Assembly: GCF_021917145.1 (NCBI RefSeq)
Contig: NC_061060.1
Span: 10,317,053 to 10,381,052 of the forward strand
Direction of reading: 5' to 3'
Origin: Hypomesus transpacificus
Taxonomy: Eukaryota; Chordata; Actinopteri; Osmeriformes; Osmeridae
DNA: 64,000 nt
In this document: piece after piece, positions 1-12,643 of the stretch
Layout: each line of letters begins with the position of its first letter
Position numbering within the stretch: the first letter of the stretch is position 1
The notes under the pieces: generated by a model
What the model was told of the DNA's origin: nothing
The model's database searches: none
Seen by the model: only the letters and a program-made list of their open reading frames with translations
Program-made: the position numbers and the translations under genes

Positions 1-1270
1 ATCAGTGAGACATCAAAGAGAGATGTGATTGTTTTAAATGCCTGACCGTCTGCGCATTCTAATAAAGTCCTGCATGTGCACAGCCTCTTCAAATGGCACG
101 GGGAGGCTGTGCTCAACACACCACGGCACACCACGGAACAACACAGCACAACACAACACAGCACAGATAAGGGTGCTCGACACCTGAAAATGAAGCTTTT
201 GATTCCAACAATGTACTGCAGAGGGAGAAATACATGAGAGTGAGATAAAAAAGAGAGTGAAATGAAGGAGAGAGAAGGAGGGGACGAAAGAGAGTGATAA
301 AGGGAGGGAGGGGCAGAGAGAGAAAGAGAGAGCAGGGAGAGAAAGAACACAGGGGATGAGGATTTTTGTTTTTTTCAAAAAAAGATAAACTAAAAACAGT
401 AAAAGAGACCAGACCAAATGGCTGAAGGGCTGCTTGGATAATGCATTAGACAGAGATGGCACTCAGCGCAGCCACACATGCTACGGAACGCTCTGCCTCC
501 CCACAGACGCTCTGTCTCTCCTCCCCTAGAAAATGGAAGCAGAAAGATTCTAATCTGTGCATTTCCTCCTTCCAGCGCGTCTCCTACAATTCTATGTCTC
601 GTTCAGTCAGGAAAAATGACATCAAAATGTTTGGAATAGGCAAAGCTATTGGTGGTAATGTACTGGTGTGCTCAGAGGATCACTGCCCCACGTGATGGGC
701 CATATCCAGTCAATGCTCCAGTGAATGAAGGGGCTCCCTGTTGCGAAGAAGAAGACTCGATCTGTGAGTCCTTGTCTTTGCCGCCCCGTGCCAGCGTTCA
801 CTACAGCTGGAGCTGCAATCTAAAACTAGAGAGGTTACAATTTCTGCGGAAATTGTAGGGTGTGCTTGCTTGCATCGGTTGCAGAGGGGTCAGTTTTTTT
901 ATGAAATTTCTACAACTGATATTTCTGTATATTTTATATAAAAATGCATTGCCTACCTATTATTAACAATTGAACAACTTGCTAGCCTCGACCATTTGGT
1001 CATGCTTGGAAATATCAAACCTCGGCGTTGCTGTATCAATCAGGGGTGCTCAGCCCCCAATGAGAATGTGACATGAATACAGTACAGTGCCTTGCAAATG
1101 TACTAAACCCCCTTGCTAATACATCCCTAATTTCACTGGATAACAATTAATTCATTTATGTATTATTATGCAACATATTGAATGAATTAATAAAAAAAAC
1201 TAAGGATGTCCCTTTCTTCATGAACTACCAGCATCAAATGATAATAAACAATAATCTTTTTTTGGGGGGT

Positions 1271-1992
1271 CAGTGTTTCCCACAGATTAGAAAACTAATT
1301 GTGGCGGGGAGGGGTGGGGTTGTCAAACGGGGGGGGGGGGGGGGGGGGGGGTCGTAATAATTCCTTCGTTAACAATTCGTTACACAGTTAATTTGTTAAT
1401 AATTTGTTACATTAAATATTAATCCAAAATGATTCACACCTTCACAAAATTTACAACAACTAACATATCATTTCTGCATTATGCATGTAGCAACGCTAGT
1501 GCTAAACAACTATTTAACTGGTCGGCTCCATGACGCCGGGTAAGTAGCTAGCTCTTGAGACTTCTCACCAAAAGACCGAAGGGGAAACTTCGAGTACTGC
1601 AAGTCGCTCTGGATAAGAGCGTCTGCTAGATGACTAAATGTAAATGTGAGTAAGGTACCTAGCGAAAAGTAGCCTCAACTTTCCTCGACTTATAGCTACG
1701 GCACTAATGCTGAAGGCTAGCTGATTTAGCTGTCGGTCTTACTAGAACGGCATATGTATGCATTGTTGCTAACGTGTGCTGACGTTGTGACTGTGCATAT
1801 GTGAGAAAGACGCATGAGTGACAGAGAGACGGAGGGAGAGCAGGGGAAAGGAAATGCAGCTGAACGAATACGCTGCGTGTTTTAACCTAAATAGCGATAA
1901 AAAAAATGTTTTTTTACGAAACGCAATATGTGGCGGCCGGTGTTGATTCTGTGGCGCACCGCCACACATTAGTCTATGTGTGGGAAACACTG
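1271..1992. mobile_element. non-autonomous hAT-like element
   Basis: The ends are perfect 14-bp inverted repeats: CAGTGTTTCCCACA at 1271-1284 and its reverse complement at 1979-1992. CAGTG-type termini are typical of hAT transposons. The interior has no transposase frame. It contains a 23-nt G run and a short SINE-tail fragment, so it looks like an old, nested insertion. The flanking 8 bp do not match exactly (both are G-rich), so no clear target duplication can be claimed. Confidence 0.6.
1597..1645 (+). repeat. SINE-tail fragment
   Basis: The segment contains the CTCTGGATAAGAGCGTCTGC core followed by an A/T-rich ACTAAATGTAAATG-like end. This is a very common 3' module of teleost SINEs and their partner LINEs. 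No pol III A or B box is visible upstream, so this is a truncated 3' piece lying inside the hAT-like element. Confidence 0.6.
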
Positions 1993-3536
1993 GGGGTGCT
2001 GAAATGAAATTTAGGGATGCTTGAGCATTACACATGACAATTGTGTGTCATATCACAAAGTAAAATGAGGAAATAGTTATCACCCTGGCCTCTTTGCTTG
2101 TGGCGTTTCAGCAGCTGCCTTGCAGTAAAGCAGTTAGCCTAGCTATCTCCCAGAAGTTAACGAGCTGCTAAACTAATGTTCTGCTGGAGGTACTCACGCG
2201 AGCTTTCGTGACGTTAGTGACGTTAGTAGCGTCAGTGACTGTGGCTAGCAAATTAGCCACCGTTAGCTTCACTTTTCGCCACAAAAACTTAATATTATAA
2301 AAATACAAGCAACTCGATCGCTACTAAGATGAAACTTTTGACACCTAGTTGTCTATGTAGTCCAAATATTGACGAAGGCTTAGGGGTGGGAAAATAAATA
2401 ATAATAATAAATATATATATGTGAGAGAACAATGGTTTGTGCTCATCGAAGGCAAGCACACCCCAATTACCAGCGGCTGAACAAAAGCTGTGGCGCTGTT
2501 GAAAGCACCCACGGACTCCCACTAGAATAGAGAGGAGTCAGAAGGCTTGGGGATAGGCCATGCCTCTCCTCTATCGATTGTGGTGGTGCGTGGATTCCGC
2601 GGCAGCGTGTGGGAGTTCTCGCACAGTTTGGCGAGGATGTTAATGCTGCTGTTCAGACCCTACTCCGGAGAGAGGACCGAAGGGGGTGGAGGTGCTTCCC
2701 AGAAACCTGCACGGTCCATAAGTATCCAGATTGTGTGCATACACCTATTGACCATCATGACCTGCAGTGGAGGTTGCCTCCTCCCCTCCCTGGCCTCCCC
2801 CCCCTCCGGCTGAGATGCTTCCCCTGCTGAATCAGGAGTACAGCACAGCACAGTCCCGTTTCTAGGCCAGTCGCTTCTGTGATCAGCAAAAAACCCTAAA
2901 TAAAACAGAGCAGGCAGGCAAACAAACAAACAGCGTTCCCCTCCCCTGGCTGGCTGGCAGGGAGAGGCAGAGGGGAGGGAGGTTAGGGCTACGGAGCTAG
3001 GGGCTGAGAATTAGAAGAGGACTGTGACTGGGGCCTGGGGCTGAGGCCTCACACGGGTTCAGACAGAGAACATATGGACCACTGGGCCATAGCAGCCATG
3101 GCTTGGAACACAAACACACAGCCTGGACAAAAAACACTGGAAAGCACCAAAACATCACCTATAACCTGACAGGGAATCCAAACACACACACTAAAACTGT
3201 CCAAACACACTTAGTGCCCTGTATGTTTTCAGAAGGCATACATACAGCACTCAAAGCTATAATTGCATCTAAGAAGCATATTACCTTAATTCTACTTAAG
3301 TTTCGACCTTTTCAGCTTGCATCTGAGCCAAAGGGCCGGGCGAGGACATGTGTGAATGAGAGGCTGGAAGGGAGAGGGAGTCGTGGAGGAGAGCCTGGGA
3401 GGGCTTTTAGCGGAGGTGTCCGAGGTGGGCTCTGACACGGCTCAGCCCCTGGGTCGCATGGGGGCTTGCCCTCGCTGATCAACCTGCAGCCCCTCCCTAA
3501 TGCCGTCTCCACTGTCAGCTAGGGCCCCCAGCGCCG

Positions 3537-3603
3537 TGACGTCAGAGTCCGTCTGGCCTCCTGTCAGACGGACAGACTTTGCCCCCTCTTACGGGGTATA
3601 AAA
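3537..3603 (+). promoter_or_regulatory. orphan CRE, hairpin and TATA-box cluster
   Basis: A perfect palindromic cAMP-response element (TGACGTCA, 3537-3544) is followed by a 9-bp inverted repeat (GTCCGTCTG at 3547-3555, complement at 3565-3573, 9-nt loop) and then TATAAAA at 3597-3603. The spacing is that of a plus-strand core promoter, antisense to dlg3. No convincing coding frame follows: the nearest ATG opens only about 16 codons. It could be an enhancer or a non-coding RNA promoter, or chance. Confidence 0.35.
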
Positions 3604-4175
3604 AGCCAACTTTTGTTATCGAAAAATCCCCAGAATGGCGCTACATCAATATTGCAGTGTGCCTTGTCTCTCTTCCTATTTTTGAGATGCATGCATGCAT
3701 CATCCCTCTAATATTTGAGGGGCTTTTCCTTTTTAGGGATATGTCTCTATGAGAGAGGCATGCTCTGTGTGTGTGTGTGTGTGGCATGTATGTAGGATAG
3801 TGTGTTTGGGCAGCTTGTATGTGTGCTTGTGTTTAACTGGTGTGTGAAGGTATATATGTGTGTGGAAAGAATTGTGATAGAGAGAGACAGAGGGTGAACA
3901 GAGAGTGAACAGAGATAGATACATTTAGTATTGGGTAGTATGCTCCAGTCCTTGTCCAATGACAATTGAAACTCACAGTACAGTGTGCACTGCAGCCGGT
4001 GACAGGCAATGAGACAACATAGCAATGACTTCCAGGGGAGAGGGTCTAGGGGCTGTTAACCAGAGCAGCAGACTGCCGGGGCTAATAATATTACAGGCCG
4101 ACTCTGCTGAACTGGACCACATCATCTGGACTGTTCCTCTCACAGAGCAGGCCTGGTCTGGCTCCTAGCAAGAGT

Positions 4176-4226
4176 TACACAAGAGCACAGCTACACAAGA
4201 GCACAGCTACACAAGAGCACAGCTAC
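4176..4226. repeat. 16-bp tandem repeat, about 3 copies
   Basis: Three consecutive near-perfect copies of TACACAAGAGCACAGC, in dlg3 intron. Confidence 0.8.
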
Positions 4227-4948
4227 ACTGTCCTGAGTGCTGCATGAGCATCTCAAATACATGGTCATCTTTCAGTTATTGGATATTGCAGAATTGATTT
4301 TATCGTCTAGCCACATCAAATGAAATCAGACAGAAATAGGAAATACTACTGTAATAGAGTATTGTGAAGAAACATGTTAACTATTGGTTGTGTTATAGAT
4401 AGTGGACAAGTCTAAGTTAAGACTGTGGATTCCTAGCAAACAGTTACTTGTAAATGTAAAATCTAGAATGAAATGTTATTCTATAAGTTTTATACCAATG
4501 TTCTTGTTAGATTTTGTTCAAATTCAAGATGACACGACTACATCCAAACGGTGGGGAATACAGCACACTCTCTGTTAACATTGAAACATCCGATGCTCCA
4601 ACACCTCTGTCGATGTCATAACTTGGTGCCCAAAAAGGGCTGGTTGGCGAGACAGTGGTAGCTGTGATAAAGATCTCCTTATGTAAGCAGTCCAGCTCTG
4701 AACACAGATTAGTCAGAGAAAGACACACCACCAAGCTCCCAGAATGGCAACAAGCGCGTAGGCAAGGCTTTCTTCTTCTGTTCCTGATCACCAACCCCCC
4801 CTGTTCTGCCAACAGACACTGCTGCTTCCAGAATTTCATCACTCCCAGAATGCAAAGCTGTCTGGCCTTTTAGTGCCGGGAGAGATAACGGTCATGGGGG
4901 ATGATGGAGGGTAGGGGGAGCGGGGGTCTGCTCCCCCCCAGGACCAAC

Positions 4949-5223
4949 CCATCCCCACCTCCATCCCCACCTCCACCTCCATCCCCACCTCCATCCCCAC
5001 CTCCACCTCCATCCCCACCTCCATCCCCATCCCCATCCCCACCTCCATCCCCATCCCCACCTCCATCCCCACCTCCATCCCCATCCCCACCTCCATCCCC
5101 ATCCCCATCCCCACCTCCATCCCCACCTCCATCCCCATCCCCATCCCCATCCCCACCTCCATCCCCATCCCCACCTCCATCCCCATCCCCACCTCCATCC
5201 CCACCTCCATCCCCACCTCCATC
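4949..5223. repeat. pyrimidine-rich hexamer minisatellite
   Basis: About 275 bp built from two interchanging hexamers, CCATCC-like and CCACCT-like, without a single register break. Because the unit is six bases, all frames stay open: one strand reads as Pro/Ser repeats and the other as Met-Glu-Val-Gly repeats. Neither reading resembles a protein family, and the block lies in dlg3 intron, so it is annotated as a repeat. Confidence 0.85.
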
Positions 5224-5366
5224 TCCGTGTGGGGAGGACTAGGATCAGTGCTGCGTGTGTGTCACACCGCTCTCTTTGTTGTTAGCGGTATACAACTGTC
5301 ACCCCTTCTTCTCTGACAGCCTTCACCCATAGCAACCTGCAGTAGCTGCTACACTCCCTCCCTCCC

Positions 5367-5367
<1 letters not shown>

Positions 5368-5399
<32 letters not shown>
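5368..5399. repeat. poly(C) tract, 32 nt
   Basis: An uninterrupted run of C preceded by CCCT repeats. Shorter runs of the same kind occur at 1329-1351 (G), 6046-6061, 7380-7394, 15541-15551, 17227-17245 and 25897-25912. Length is likely polymorphic and hard to sequence accurately. Confidence 0.85.
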
Positions 5400-8292
5400 A
5401 CACACTCCAGATTCTCTGAGGTCTGAGCTCACTGGCTTTATGTGTCCCGGGAGCGACATCACTGACTAACACTACCACTCCAATCCTCTCCACACCTCGG
5501 CTCTACTCTCCTGCCTCCTCCCCTGCCTCTGACTGGTGACAGCCCAAAACACTCTGCTGACATATTTCATATATATGGGACGTATCTTTCCCATCACACA
5601 AAATAATATTGGCCAATGAGAATGCTGACATGTAATGTCGTACACAATATATATGCAAATTATCTATTTTTTGATAAGGCACTTGAAAGACAACCGTGAA
5701 TGATTTAACCATGAATCTAACAATGGCCAGGATGTACAGACAGACAGACTATATGTCTATAAAATCTTATCCATCTCCCCCCTCTATTCAGTCAGACTTG
5801 ATATTCATGGGGGGGGGGGGATATTGAATAAGGCTGATTGCAATGTGCCACTCCCAGTTGGGTGAAGCCTTCCAACAGCACCTAACTCCCTGCTTCCCAT
5901 CCCAGATGAGCTCCCGGATAAATCCCTCTTGATCTGATGACAATCTTGCTGGTCTCAGATGTGGAGGCTGTCGAGGCCACAGCAGGGGGCGGAGCACCGA
6001 GCGTTTGGCTAAGGAGTCTAATGTGGAAATCCTATCCTGTAATACCCCCCCCCCCCCCCCCTCAGGTACGTGGGGAAAAAAAGAAATGGCAAATCGAATC
6101 GGAACGGACGAAATCTTGTTGCGTTGCTGTTCAAACACTGACGCACAAACACAAAATCATCAAGGAGTCTGTTGGCAGCCATTATGTGAGGTTATGTGTA
6201 CTGTCATGCCCCGGCACGTCAGCATCGTAGGACGTCACACAACTCCAACTGACACATCTTCAGGTGTCATGGACTGGCTTCAGCACCAGGAGGATGGATA
6301 ACATAACAGATCAAACTCGGCAGATCAAAAGGGACAGCGATTGGTGCATTCCATTTCATACTCCACTTTGAGCATATGGTGGTTGGGCCGTTAAGAATGA
6401 AAGAGAGAGATTCGAAGGATCCTGTCCACAGGAGCTATGGCCAAGCCCGCGCAAAGAGAAAAAGAGAGATGGAAAAAACAGAGAAAAGAGAGATGAGCAG
6501 AAAAGAGATAGTTTTGATCCATTCCTGAATGCTCTCAACATGGTTCTCAACATGGCCCACCAAGCCTAATACGGCATAAGCATAACACAGCAGTGCTGTA
6601 GAAACAATAGACCTACAGGAGACATAGGGGACTAGGAAAGCATTTTGGTTATGTTTAATATCATGCTGGTAATAAATAAAGTAAATGCCAATTAATATTT
6701 AAAGCTAATCATAGCCACAGAGCTGGAGAGCACACAAAGACAGATTGGAGCCCGGGGGGGAGAGGGGGTTTCGAGCGAATCGGCCCCCATTAGACGAGTG
6801 TCTCTACATCTCTCAGATGGAAACTCCAAATGCTGTAAAAATGTTTGAAAGAATGCTTCTGTAATCCCAACAGAGTTCATGTGCGTCCATCCATTATTAA
6901 CCCCGCCCCCGCCACGGCAGGAGCCATGCTCTCATACAGGGAACGTGAACGAGGAAGAAGGTGGGAAACACAGCCGTCTTATAAGTGGCAAGTTTTTTAA
7001 CCATAACTAATGCGCTATTACTCACTTAAGGACTTGAGTTTTTTTTACAAGGTGGGACCCACCCTCACCGTCGGAAAACCATTCAGAAACATCAACCATG
7101 AAAACGAGAATTACTTTACAGTGGGTTCTCACATCTGCCGATTGCAAATCATAATTCAGGCTCCTGTGAACCGATCGTGAAAATGCTCACCCACTGTAGC
7201 TAAAGATCTACTGTATGTGGCAGCGTATGATTATTGCTCATATCCATGTCTGGCCTGCTCTCTGGCTTGTCGTGTGTGTTGTGTGTAGCCCAGCCTAGGT
7301 AGCGGGGGAAGGGATACACTGCCGTTCCCACCCATGGATGAGCAACTGCAACTGAGGGGAAGAGAACAGAAGAGCGGGGGGAGGGGGGGGGGGGTCGTCC
7401 GTCCATCAAAGGCTGTGCTTCTGTCATGCTTCGCAGGGGAGGGGTTGGAAGGGGATGAGTGGGTGCGTGGAAGACGGAGAGAGGTAGAAGCCCATTTTTT
7501 AGGAGACCAAGGGGACAGATGCTATTCCACAGAGCTGTGGTCTCCTCTCTCTCTCTCTTGCTCCCTCTCTCCATCTCTCAGAGCATCCCCGCTCAGCAAC
7601 ACCAACTGCCTCCTCTTACGTAACCCCCTCCCCCTCTCCAGGCCTGCTGCCTCCTTTTATTGGCTTATTTCTCTCTTCTTCAACATTAGCATGTCCACCC
7701 CTCACACTGCAGCCTCACCACTGTCCCTCACTCCTCCTGGGAGTCCTGCTGGTCACCTGCATCTCTGCATCTCGTCCTTTAGGTTCGATTTCCAGACGTA
7801 CAAACATGTGTGGCATCTTGTTGGCATGTGTTTCTACGATCATAGATACAGTCAACTTCAAGGTGCTGCAGAGTCCAGCGGACCATTTCAAGTCCCGTGG
7901 AAAACATAAGACGGTTGAAACGTTCAACCTCGATGTGACGTGAGGGTTTCACGATTCCCGTTACGCTCTCAAAGCCCAATGCGACAATTCAGAAGCCACG
8001 GCTACTTAACTGGCCATGCAATGTTAGATCATTGTGCATGGCACACTGGGCATGTCTTCTCGGTAATTCACACATGCAGTACACTAGCCTGAGCCTCACA
8101 TGGGTATTTGCTGGACTATTCACACCAATGGCAAACAAAAATCTGCTTACATAATCAGAACTGCTAAGAGATTTTTTTTATTTTAAGTGTGAGAAGTGAA
8201 ATCAGCCTGATTGGTTCGGGTTGCTGCTAACTGCTACCAGGCTACGTGGACTGGTAAAGATACATTCCACAAGATAAGTCATTACCCTGGAA

Positions 8293-8390
8293 TGAAGTAC
8301 AGCTCAGTGGTAGAGCATTTGACGGCAGATAAAGGTTCAGGTTCAAATCTGCCCTGAATGTCACTTTGGATAAAAGCATCAGCTAAATGA
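8293..8390 (+). repeat. tRNA-derived SINE
   Basis: An A-box-like stretch (AGCTCAGTGGTAGAGCA, near 8301-8317) and a B-box-like GGTTCAAATC (8340-8349) form a split pol III promoter, as in tRNA-derived SINEs. They are followed by a GGATAAAAGCATCAGCTAAATG tail related to the one at 1597-1645. The tRNA-like part cannot form a complete cloverleaf with a mature acceptor stem, so it is a SINE and not a tRNA gene. Confidence 0.7.
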
Positions 8391-9866
8391 ACACATTATT
8401 ATTACAACAGCAAACCCCTGTGCAGGATCTCCTCATACTAGCTGGGAGAAGCTCTCCCTGGATGTTTTGGAGGTAAGCTGGTGACATGAGTCAGGCTCCT
8501 GTATGCGCTCGGAGCTGGGGTAATTCTCTTCAGCGTTGCCAGTGAGAACTCAGCCTCCATTTTACCAACATGCTGTCTCTCACTCACTTCCTCTCCTTCC
8601 CTCTGTCGCCCCTATGCTCTTACAACAAAATACATTCAGACATGTACACGCACAAACACACGCACGCACCGAAATATACGCTGGCTTTACGTGCTGCATG
8701 CTACTAACTGGACATATAATTACTGATACAAACACAGAGAGCCATTTCTTCCACTGCATACAGTACACACCAAGCCACCCTTCCCCCACCCATGGCTCAG
8801 ACCCTTGCACACACACACACACACACACAAACCTTGCTTAACTACAGATTGCGTTCCTATAGCGGGTCCAGGCGTTTATGAAAGGTGATCTCTGACGTTA
8901 CCGAGGTAACAGAGAGAAAACGATGAATGGAAAATGGAAGACATCTAAATGGAAGCTGTAATGGTCTAGCTGCAGCAACATTTGAGCCAGTATGGTGATG
9001 CTCGTCTTTAATGAGACAATATTTACATAATAACCCTTGTGAGGAATATCACATCTTTATTATCGAACAACGACCACAAACAGATATGAGCCATCTAATA
9101 GAGCTCTTCCTTTTCATCTAATTCCCTGCCTCCTTCTTTTTCTCCTCTCCCCCCTTCTCTTTCTCTCGACAGGAAATCTGCCTGATGAGAGCCAAACCTT
9201 TCATTTGTTCATCATTGAGGAACTTGCATCATATATTCAAAATGGCTTTTGTGAATGCCAAAAGAGAAATCCATTTAGCATGTCTTCACTAAAGATACAT
9301 ACACTATTCTAGGCATTATGCAGCTTTCAAAAGAGCTAAATTGATCTCAACATTGTTTTTTTGAGTGTGTAACATCTCTACAGGAAAACACACTGCAGTT
9401 TTTACTCTGAGATCTTAGCAACAGTCCAAATAATCTATAATAATGGTTCATTTGGTTCAAAGCCTCGTAAAAAGAACAATACCAACATGTCAATGTGCTT
9501 GTACCAGAACCATCCTGCTCTGTCCAACAGATACAGACCAAATGGACTAACCCCAAATGAACAGATCTCATGATATTCAGTAGAACACCAGAGGGTATGT
9601 GTAACAGTAAGGACTACAGTGTGAGGGTTTGCTCTCTAGTCTGTACTACTGCCCAACAGGCTCCCACATGACACATAAGCAGCTCTAAACGTGTACACAC
9701 TTGTGTGTGTGTGTGCTCCAACCTGGCAACCTCAAATGACATGCCCCTGCCCCCGCCCCACCACCACCACCACACACACACACAAACACACACACCTCCA
9801 TATCCCATTGCCAGGACCCAAAAAAATAGGGTGAGGGGGGTGAGATAGCTGCGGAAGTGGAATTAC

Positions 9867-10229
9867 CTGATCGTACCACTCCCGGTTGGTGCAGGTGCAC
9901 TCCGGCCACCATCCTGCCTGTCCTCCAGAGTTGTTGCCGTTCACCTTGGGGCCGCCCTTGGATTGGCCCTTGGGGTTGGGCCCTCCAGGCCCCCCTGTGG
10001 ACATCATCTTGCCCTTACTTCTCCCCAGAGTGCCCCCTCCTCCTACCATTCCTCCTCCTCCCCCTGAGGCCGGAGGGGGTAAGGTCTGGCCTCCCCCATA
10101 CCCGGCCGGGTATCCATAGGGCTCAGCCTGCCAGTCCACGTACGCTGGGGCATCCATCCTGCGCAGGGCCGCCATGCGAGTCACCTCATAACATTCTGGG
10201 CACTTGCAGCAGTGGTGGTGTTTGTGCAT
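9867..10229 (-). CDS. dlg3: dlg3 (SAP102) short-isoform first coding exon
   Basis: This is the alternative 5' coding exon of discs large homolog 3, a synaptic MAGUK that anchors NMDA receptors. It encodes 121 residues starting MHKHHHCCKCPECYEVTR, the Cys/His-rich start specific to SAP102. A Gly/Pro-rich linker follows (about residues 40-105), then WWPECTCTNREWYDQ, the conserved block that precedes PDZ1. The exon is 363 nt, phase 0, and ends in a CAG|gtaatt donor at 9866. The upstream ATG that would add 13 residues was not chosen, because family members begin at MHK. PDZ1-3, SH3 and guanylate-kinase exons are outside the window to the left. The N-terminal cysteines of SAP102 are known to bind zinc. 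The leader just upstream is a GA repeat on the sense strand. Confidence 0.9.
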
Positions 10230-11056
10230 GCTGGCTGGGCTGGCGCTGTGCTGAGCGGAGTGGCACACTCTATCTCTCTCTCTCTCTATCTCTCTCTCTC
10301 TCTCTGCTGCCTCCTCAGATCACACGCAGCACGCTGCTAACGGCTCGGGGAGCGCTTAGTACCGACGCAAATAACACTAATCACAGGAATTCAACAGATT
10401 TTCCCTTTTTAACAAATCCTGTTACTCTTCTCTCTATTCCCCTCCAAAGCAGGAAAAGAGCGAGGGTGGTGAAAGTAGCGACAGGGAAAAGAGATGAAAT
10501 CAAAAATGGATACGTTGTCTTCCTCTTCTTGATATAGAAGATCAAAGGAAAGAATATTGAAAATATTGTATACGATCACACAATCAGAGACCAGCCCCGA
10601 TGGTAGAATCTTCCTTTAGCTTCTCTTGTTTCACAGTGATATGTATATAAATTCATAGATATATATATTCATTTGTTTATATATCATATATATTTACACA
10701 CACAATTACATATAAAAATATTAATATAAACAGACAAGCACAAATACAGATATATACAGAGATATATGTATATATATATATAAATATCTATATGCGTGTG
10801 TACAAATATATATATAAACAATATGTATATATAGAAATGATATCCTCAGATGAAATCTTCCTCTGTATTTTCTCTGTATCTTCCCTTTTCGTCAAATCAA
10901 ATCTCTTCCTCCGGTTTTTCCTCCTGCGTTGAGAAGCGTTTTCTTTCGTTCTCTCTCTCTCTTTTCTCAACCTGCAGAGAGGAGCTGAGCACTGGATTGC
11001 CTCTCAGCCTGCTTGCCCTAGATGTGGATTATACAGAGGGACGCGAGCAAGCGAGA

Positions 11057-11188
11057 GGAGGATGGAGAGGGAGCAAGAGAGAGAGAAAGCAAGAGCAAGA
11101 GAGAGAGAGCGAGAGCAAGAGAGAGAGAGAGAGAGAACGAGGGAAAGCGAAGGTGAGTGAGAGGGGGAGAGCGAGGCAGCGAAAGAGT

Positions 11189-11237
<49 letters not shown>

Positions 11238-11243
11238 GGGAGG
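11057..11243. repeat. GA-rich polypurine tract
   Basis: About 190 bp of almost pure purine on the plus strand, with AGAGAG cores broken by GC and CG. It sits roughly 0.8-1.0 kb upstream of the dlg3 short-isoform ATG. Such mirror-symmetric polypurine DNA can form triplex structures. Confidence 0.8.
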
Positions 11244-12135
11244 GGGGGGAGTACGTAGCAGCATCCCTCCAGCACCTCAGCCCTGACAGCCACAGCCAAT
11301 CAACTGGCAGCACTGCCATCAGCAGCAGCAGTACCAACAGGACTGAGCGCTTCACTGGCTGCTCTTAAAGGGGCCACGCCATCATAACCTCACCGCTCCC
11401 TGGCAGGGCTACACACACGCACGCTGTCAAACACGCAACGCACACTGTAGAACAGTCATATTTCTACGACACCTGCATACGTGTCGGCTAGTTTCACACA
11501 AATCGCCACCCTCCTCCTCTCCTATACCGTTCGATTCATCCGAATCTTTACAGGGGATCCGCCAAGAGTCTGATCCAGGTTTTCCATTGCTCCAATGCAG
11601 CCCAAATCCAACAGACAGCGTCCAATCTACACCCCAGTCTCAGGGACTGGTCTCTGGGTGTCTATGGTCATCTCTGCTTCAATGGGGGGGCCTGTTTGTT
11701 GGATCTTCTGCCATTGACTGACAGCCTGAGGGCTGGGTGTCACAGAGACAAACACATCTGAGGACGGAGAAGGTGCAGCACATGACTGTCCTGTTGAGCA
11801 CATCTAAATAACAGCACAGAGTCCAGACTTTTGACGATACTGCCTGTCTGCCTGTCACTGTGTTCTGCTGCTCCTCTAGTCCTACATGCCTTTTTTAGCT
11901 GGCAGGCAATAGTGTTGAATGATAACAGTGATACATCTTGCTGGTGCGGTGTTTTTAAGTCCAGATCTTCCTCATGAGACACAGTGGTACCGTACATCCC
12001 AACCCAAATGCCTCACACAGGAACCATAGGGGAAATATTTCACATGTTCACCATGATGACATCACCACGTGTACGCAACAAACAAGATTACACGCTTGGG
12101 CTTTGGAGTGGGCGGAGGGAGAAAGAGCGAGAGAG

Positions 12136-12136
<1 letters not shown>

Positions 12137-12180
<44 letters not shown>
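12137..12180. repeat. GA microsatellite
   Basis: An uninterrupted (GA)n run of about 40 bp in dlg3 intron. Confidence 0.85.
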
Positions 12181-12182
<2 letters not shown>

Positions 12183-12643
12183 GTGTGAGAGTGAGGAACG
12201 TGTGAGAGAGACAGAGACACAGAGAGATGGGGTATGTGTCTAGGTTTTATGTGTCGGTGTGTTGCATACCCGCTAAGCCACGCGAGAGGAGCTGGGATTG
12301 CCTGAGCTCGTTTAATGAAAGCTTATGATTTTAAGTCTTGATGAGAACTTGATGTTAAAGACATTGAACGTGATGTTGAAAGGCTTTGTCTTTTAATTTG
12401 TGTGCGGTGTGTGTGCGTGTAGGCTCTGCAAACAGTATATGCATTATTAATAAAATGTGATGGGGGATTGAAACTGGGTGTGTCAGTTTGTGGTGGAAAA
12501 AGTGTATGTATACTGTACATTGGAGTGTCTGTGTGTTAGGACGTGTGCTTGTGTGTGTGCTCGTGTGTGTGTATGTGCATTTAGTATTTAGGAAACGCAT
12601 ATCAATATGCAGGCTTGTTCTTTTATTTGGGTGAACATTTCAA

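Larger units (their letters stand above)
1..9866 (-). other. dlg3: dlg3 intron downstream of the short-isoform first exon
   Basis: The dlg3 exon at 9867-10229 ends in a clean splice donor, and I found no PDZ-type exon on the minus strand to its left, so this stretch reads as intron. Open frames here are short or low-complexity. It holds a hAT-like element (1271-1992), a promoter-like CRE/TATA cluster (3537-3603), a hexamer minisatellite (4949-5223), long G or C runs (for example 23 G at 1329-1351), a tRNA-derived SINE (8293-8390), and CA tracts near 8808-8830 and 9765-9797. A sequence near 1086 resembles the end of a Tc1-like fish element, but no matching second end was seen. Confidence 0.7.

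Noticed and set aside
4839..5242. Open frames on both strands (Pro/Ser-rich and Met-Glu-Val-Gly-rich)
   Set aside because: Both are produced by a hexamer repeat whose unit length keeps every frame open. There are no family features or splice context.
6278..6300. TTCAGCACCA, resembling the left half of an NRSF/REST site
   Set aside because: The right half of the consensus is absent.
8293..8390. Possible tRNA gene
   Set aside because: A-box and B-box-like sequences are present, but there is no complete cloverleaf and it has a SINE tail.
10850..11368. Overlapping frames rich in Arg/Glu or Ser/Leu
   Set aside because: They are translations of the GA tract at 11057-11243.
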